In this document: positions 4,747 to 6,358 of the stretch, piece by piece | Position numbering within the stretch: position 1 is the stretch's first letter | Layout of the letters: the number at the start of each line of letters is the position of its first letter | Origin: Candidatus Latescibacterota bacterium | Lineage (GTDB): Bacteria; Krumholzibacteriota; Krumholzibacteriia; Krumholzibacteriales; WJIX01 | Assembly: GCA_030643145.1 (NCBI GenBank) | Contig: DAOWMJ010000115.1 | Span: 1 to 6,358 of the forward strand | DNA: 6,358 nt | Direction of reading: 5' to 3' | Made by a program: the position numbers and the translations under genes | Notes under the pieces: generated by a model | The model's database searches: none | What the model was told of the DNA's origin: nothing | Seen by the model: the letters and a program-made list of their open reading frames with translations, nothing else

Positions 4747-6358
4747 ATGTTTTTCTTGATCAGTAAATCGGATAACCAGAAGATAGGTCGGTGGAAGATT
4801 ATTGCCGTTTCTTTTATCTTATGTGTTGCCCTGCTATCTGCGGCTCGGCCCATTTTTTCTTTGGAAAAAATAATTACGCGTACCAGCGTGGAATCTAATA
4901 ATGTTTATGTGGGAGAATCATTTCTGATGCAGATAACCGTTATGGGTTCTACTGACGCTGAACGTCCGGATCTCTCTGTGTTGGAAGGATTTGATGTTGA
5001 GTTCGCCGGTGGTTCAAACAACAGCAGCCAATCTGTTTCAATTGTTAACGGCAAGTACAGCAGAATCGTTAAAAAGGAATATGTTTTTACATACAGACTT
5101 ACTCCTCGCAGAGCGGGCGTTTTAAGTATTCCCTCCTTTACTATAAAGGTTGACGGCAAGAATCTAAAGACTAACGCATTGGCAATTAACGTCAGAGCTC
5201 CCGAGGAGACAGAGGAATTTAAGCTGAGGTTGAGGTTATCAAAGAAGAATTGTTATGCCGGCGAAACGGTTATACTTTCTGTTGTATGGTATCTGCGTGA
5301 GGATGTGAACAGCTTCCATTTCACGGCGCCTTTCCTGGAAACCGCTGCATTTGACATTGAGAAACCGGAAGTTAAACTTGATAAAAGAAAGAAATATTTC
5401 AGAGTGCCGATTGGCGGCGAGGAGTTTATAGCCCTTAAGAGTAGTGGTACCCTTGAAGGGGAAAGTTACGCGACCCTTGAATTTGAACTTGCTCTTATCC
5501 CGAAGCGTTCCGGAATTTTTACTATACCCAAATTTATTGTCTCTTGTGAAACAGGCGGAGGGTTTGGAGGAGACGATTTTTTTAATGATTTCTTTTCGCG
5601 CGGGTTCAGATCTCGCGAAAGAAAAAGAAAATTTGTTGTACCGTCCAATAGTCCGACTCTCAGTGTAAAGGAGCTTCCGAAAGAGGACAGACCGGCGGAT
5701 TTTGCGGGATATGTAGGAGAATACAGGATTTACGCCTCGGCCAGTCCGACTGAGGTAGATGTTGGAGACCCTATTACATTATTAGTTACCCTGGAAGGGT
5801 CTGATTATATGGAAAATCTCAACCTGCCCCCTCTCGTCGAATTTGGAGAGTTTCTGAAGAATTTTAAGATTCCATCCGAGAGGGCCGTTGGTGTTATAAA
5901 GGATGGAAAGAAGATATTCACTCAGACAATAAGGGCAAAAAATCATATGGTAACACGGATACCTCCGATCCGCTTTGTTTCATTTGATACCGCCAAGGAG
6001 AGGTATCTCACCGTAGAATCAGATCCGATACCTCTTGTTGTTAATCCGACCAGGATTATTACAGCGAGTGACGCGGAGGGGCTTGTGCGCGCCCCGGAAG
6101 GAACTGCGCTTGAGCACTGGAGAAATGGTATCGTCTATAATTATAGGGGTGAAGGTGTAATAGAGAGAATGGATTACGGTTTTGGATCTTTAATGTTTCA
6201 CCGTTGGAATATTTTGCTATTGGGTTTTCCCCCGGCTCTTTTCGTAATACTTCTGTTTGGCAGTATAATTGTAAGAAACAGAAATGCAGATCCCTTCGCG
6301 AGACGGGCGAGGGAATCAGGCAAAATGTTCAGGAGAAAACTTGACGCTGTAAGGAAAG
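4747..6358 (+). CDS. batD: BatD, exported multi-domain beta protein with C-terminal TM helix (3' partial)
   Basis: The frame is open from ATG 4747 to the window end (537 complete codons, no stop), so the C-terminus is missing. It starts 5 bases after the batC stop with no clear ribosome site, suggesting translational coupling. Residues 15-38 are a signal sequence (RWKIIAVSFILCVALLSA, cleavage perhaps after IFS). Successive Ig-like beta domains follow: about 40-150 (VESNNVYVGESF, YRLTPRRAGVLSIPSFTI, closing INVRAPEE), 157-310 (KNCYAGETVILSVVWYL, LIPKRSGIFTIPKF), and 325-435 (ASASPTEVDVGDPITLLV, RIPPIRF). The second is interrupted by the Gly/Phe loop GGGFGGDDFFNDFF (270-283) and a basic run, a loop type common in BatD. 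A transmembrane helix lies near 488-509, then a basic cytoplasmic start of the tail (RNRNADPFARRARE). The 'aerotolerance' BatD family fits well. Its role is probably as a periplasmic partner of BatA, BatB and BatC. Confidence 0.93.
   Translation, partial: MFFLISKSDNQKIGRWKIIAVSFILCVALLSAARPIFSLEKIITRTSVESNNVYVGESFLMQITVMGSTDAERPDLSVLEGFDVEFAGGSNNSSQSVSIVNGKYSRIVKKEYVFTYRLTPRRAGVLSIPSFTIKVDGKNLKTNALAINVRAPEETEEFKLRLRLSKKNCYAGETVILSVVWYLREDVNSFHFTAPFLETAAFDIEKPEVKLDKRKKYFRVPIGGEEFIALKSSGTLEGESYATLEFELALIPKRSGIFTIPKFIVSCETGGGFGGDDFFNDFFSRGFRSRERKRKFVVPSNSPTLSVKELPKEDRPADFAGYVGEYRIYASASPTEVDVGDPITLLVTLEGSDYMENLNLPPLVEFGEFLKNFKIPSERAVGVIKDGKKIFTQTIRAKNHMVTRIPPIRFVSFDTAKERYLTVESDPIPLVVNPTRIITASDAEGLVRAPEGTALEHWRNGIVYNYRGEGVIERMDYGFGSLMFHRWNILLLGFPPALFVILLFGSIIVRNRNADPFARRARESGKMFRRKLDAVRK

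Overview
The window is a single, tightly packed plus-strand gene cluster with no non-coding stretch longer than about 20 bases. It is the core of a Bat ('Bacteroides aerotolerance') operon, ordered: 3' end of a SurA-like periplasmic chaperone gene, a membrane-anchored DUF4381-type protein, batA, batB, batC, batD. The first and last genes are cut by the window edges. I see no RNA genes, mobile elements, CRISPR arrays, promoters or terminators, as expected for the interior of a long operon.

The organism is a diderm (Gram-negative) bacterium: there is a SurA/PpiC-type chaperone for outer-membrane or periplasmic folding, a probable lipoprotein signal, and several envelope proteins with large periplasmic parts. 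Composition is moderate and slightly AT-leaning. The BatA-BatB-BatC-BatD order fits Bacteroidota and related FCB-type phyla, spirochaetes and some deltaproteobacteria or planctomycete-like lineages. The sequence alone does not allow a firm phylum assignment; an uncultivated FCB-group bacterium is my best guess.

Region by region: 3-488 is a SurA_N-like chaperone piece that goes from the helical core straight to the C-terminal helix with no parvulin domain. 505-1518 encodes a protein with a probable lipoprotein signal, a BatD-like periplasmic beta domain, one transmembrane helix and a cytoplasmic DUF4381-type helical domain. 1536-2591 (BatA) and 2598-3611 (BatB) are paralogous membrane-anchored von Willebrand A (VWA) proteins with MIDAS metal sites. 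3608-4741 (BatC) is an exported TPR protein with a coiled coil, a charged low-complexity tail and a conserved-looking DKDW end. 4747-6358 (BatD) is an exported multi-beta-domain protein with a late transmembrane helix.

Working model (inference from family knowledge): the BatA and BatB VWA domains, BatC TPRs and the BatD and DUF4381-protein beta domains assemble at the inner membrane, normally together with a MoxR-type AAA+ ATPase and a DUF58 protein. Neither of those two is in the window. The function of Bat systems is not settled; oxidative-stress tolerance and envelope maintenance have been proposed. Genes overlap by 4 bases or are separated by 5 to 17 bases, implying one transcript and translational coupling. 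This is a recognisable system with local peculiarities, not an unknown one. The most interesting points are the PPIase-less chaperone at its head, the double-anchored DUF4381 protein, the Ser-for-Thr change in the BatB MIDAS, and a displaced perfect Shine-Dalgarno upstream of batA.
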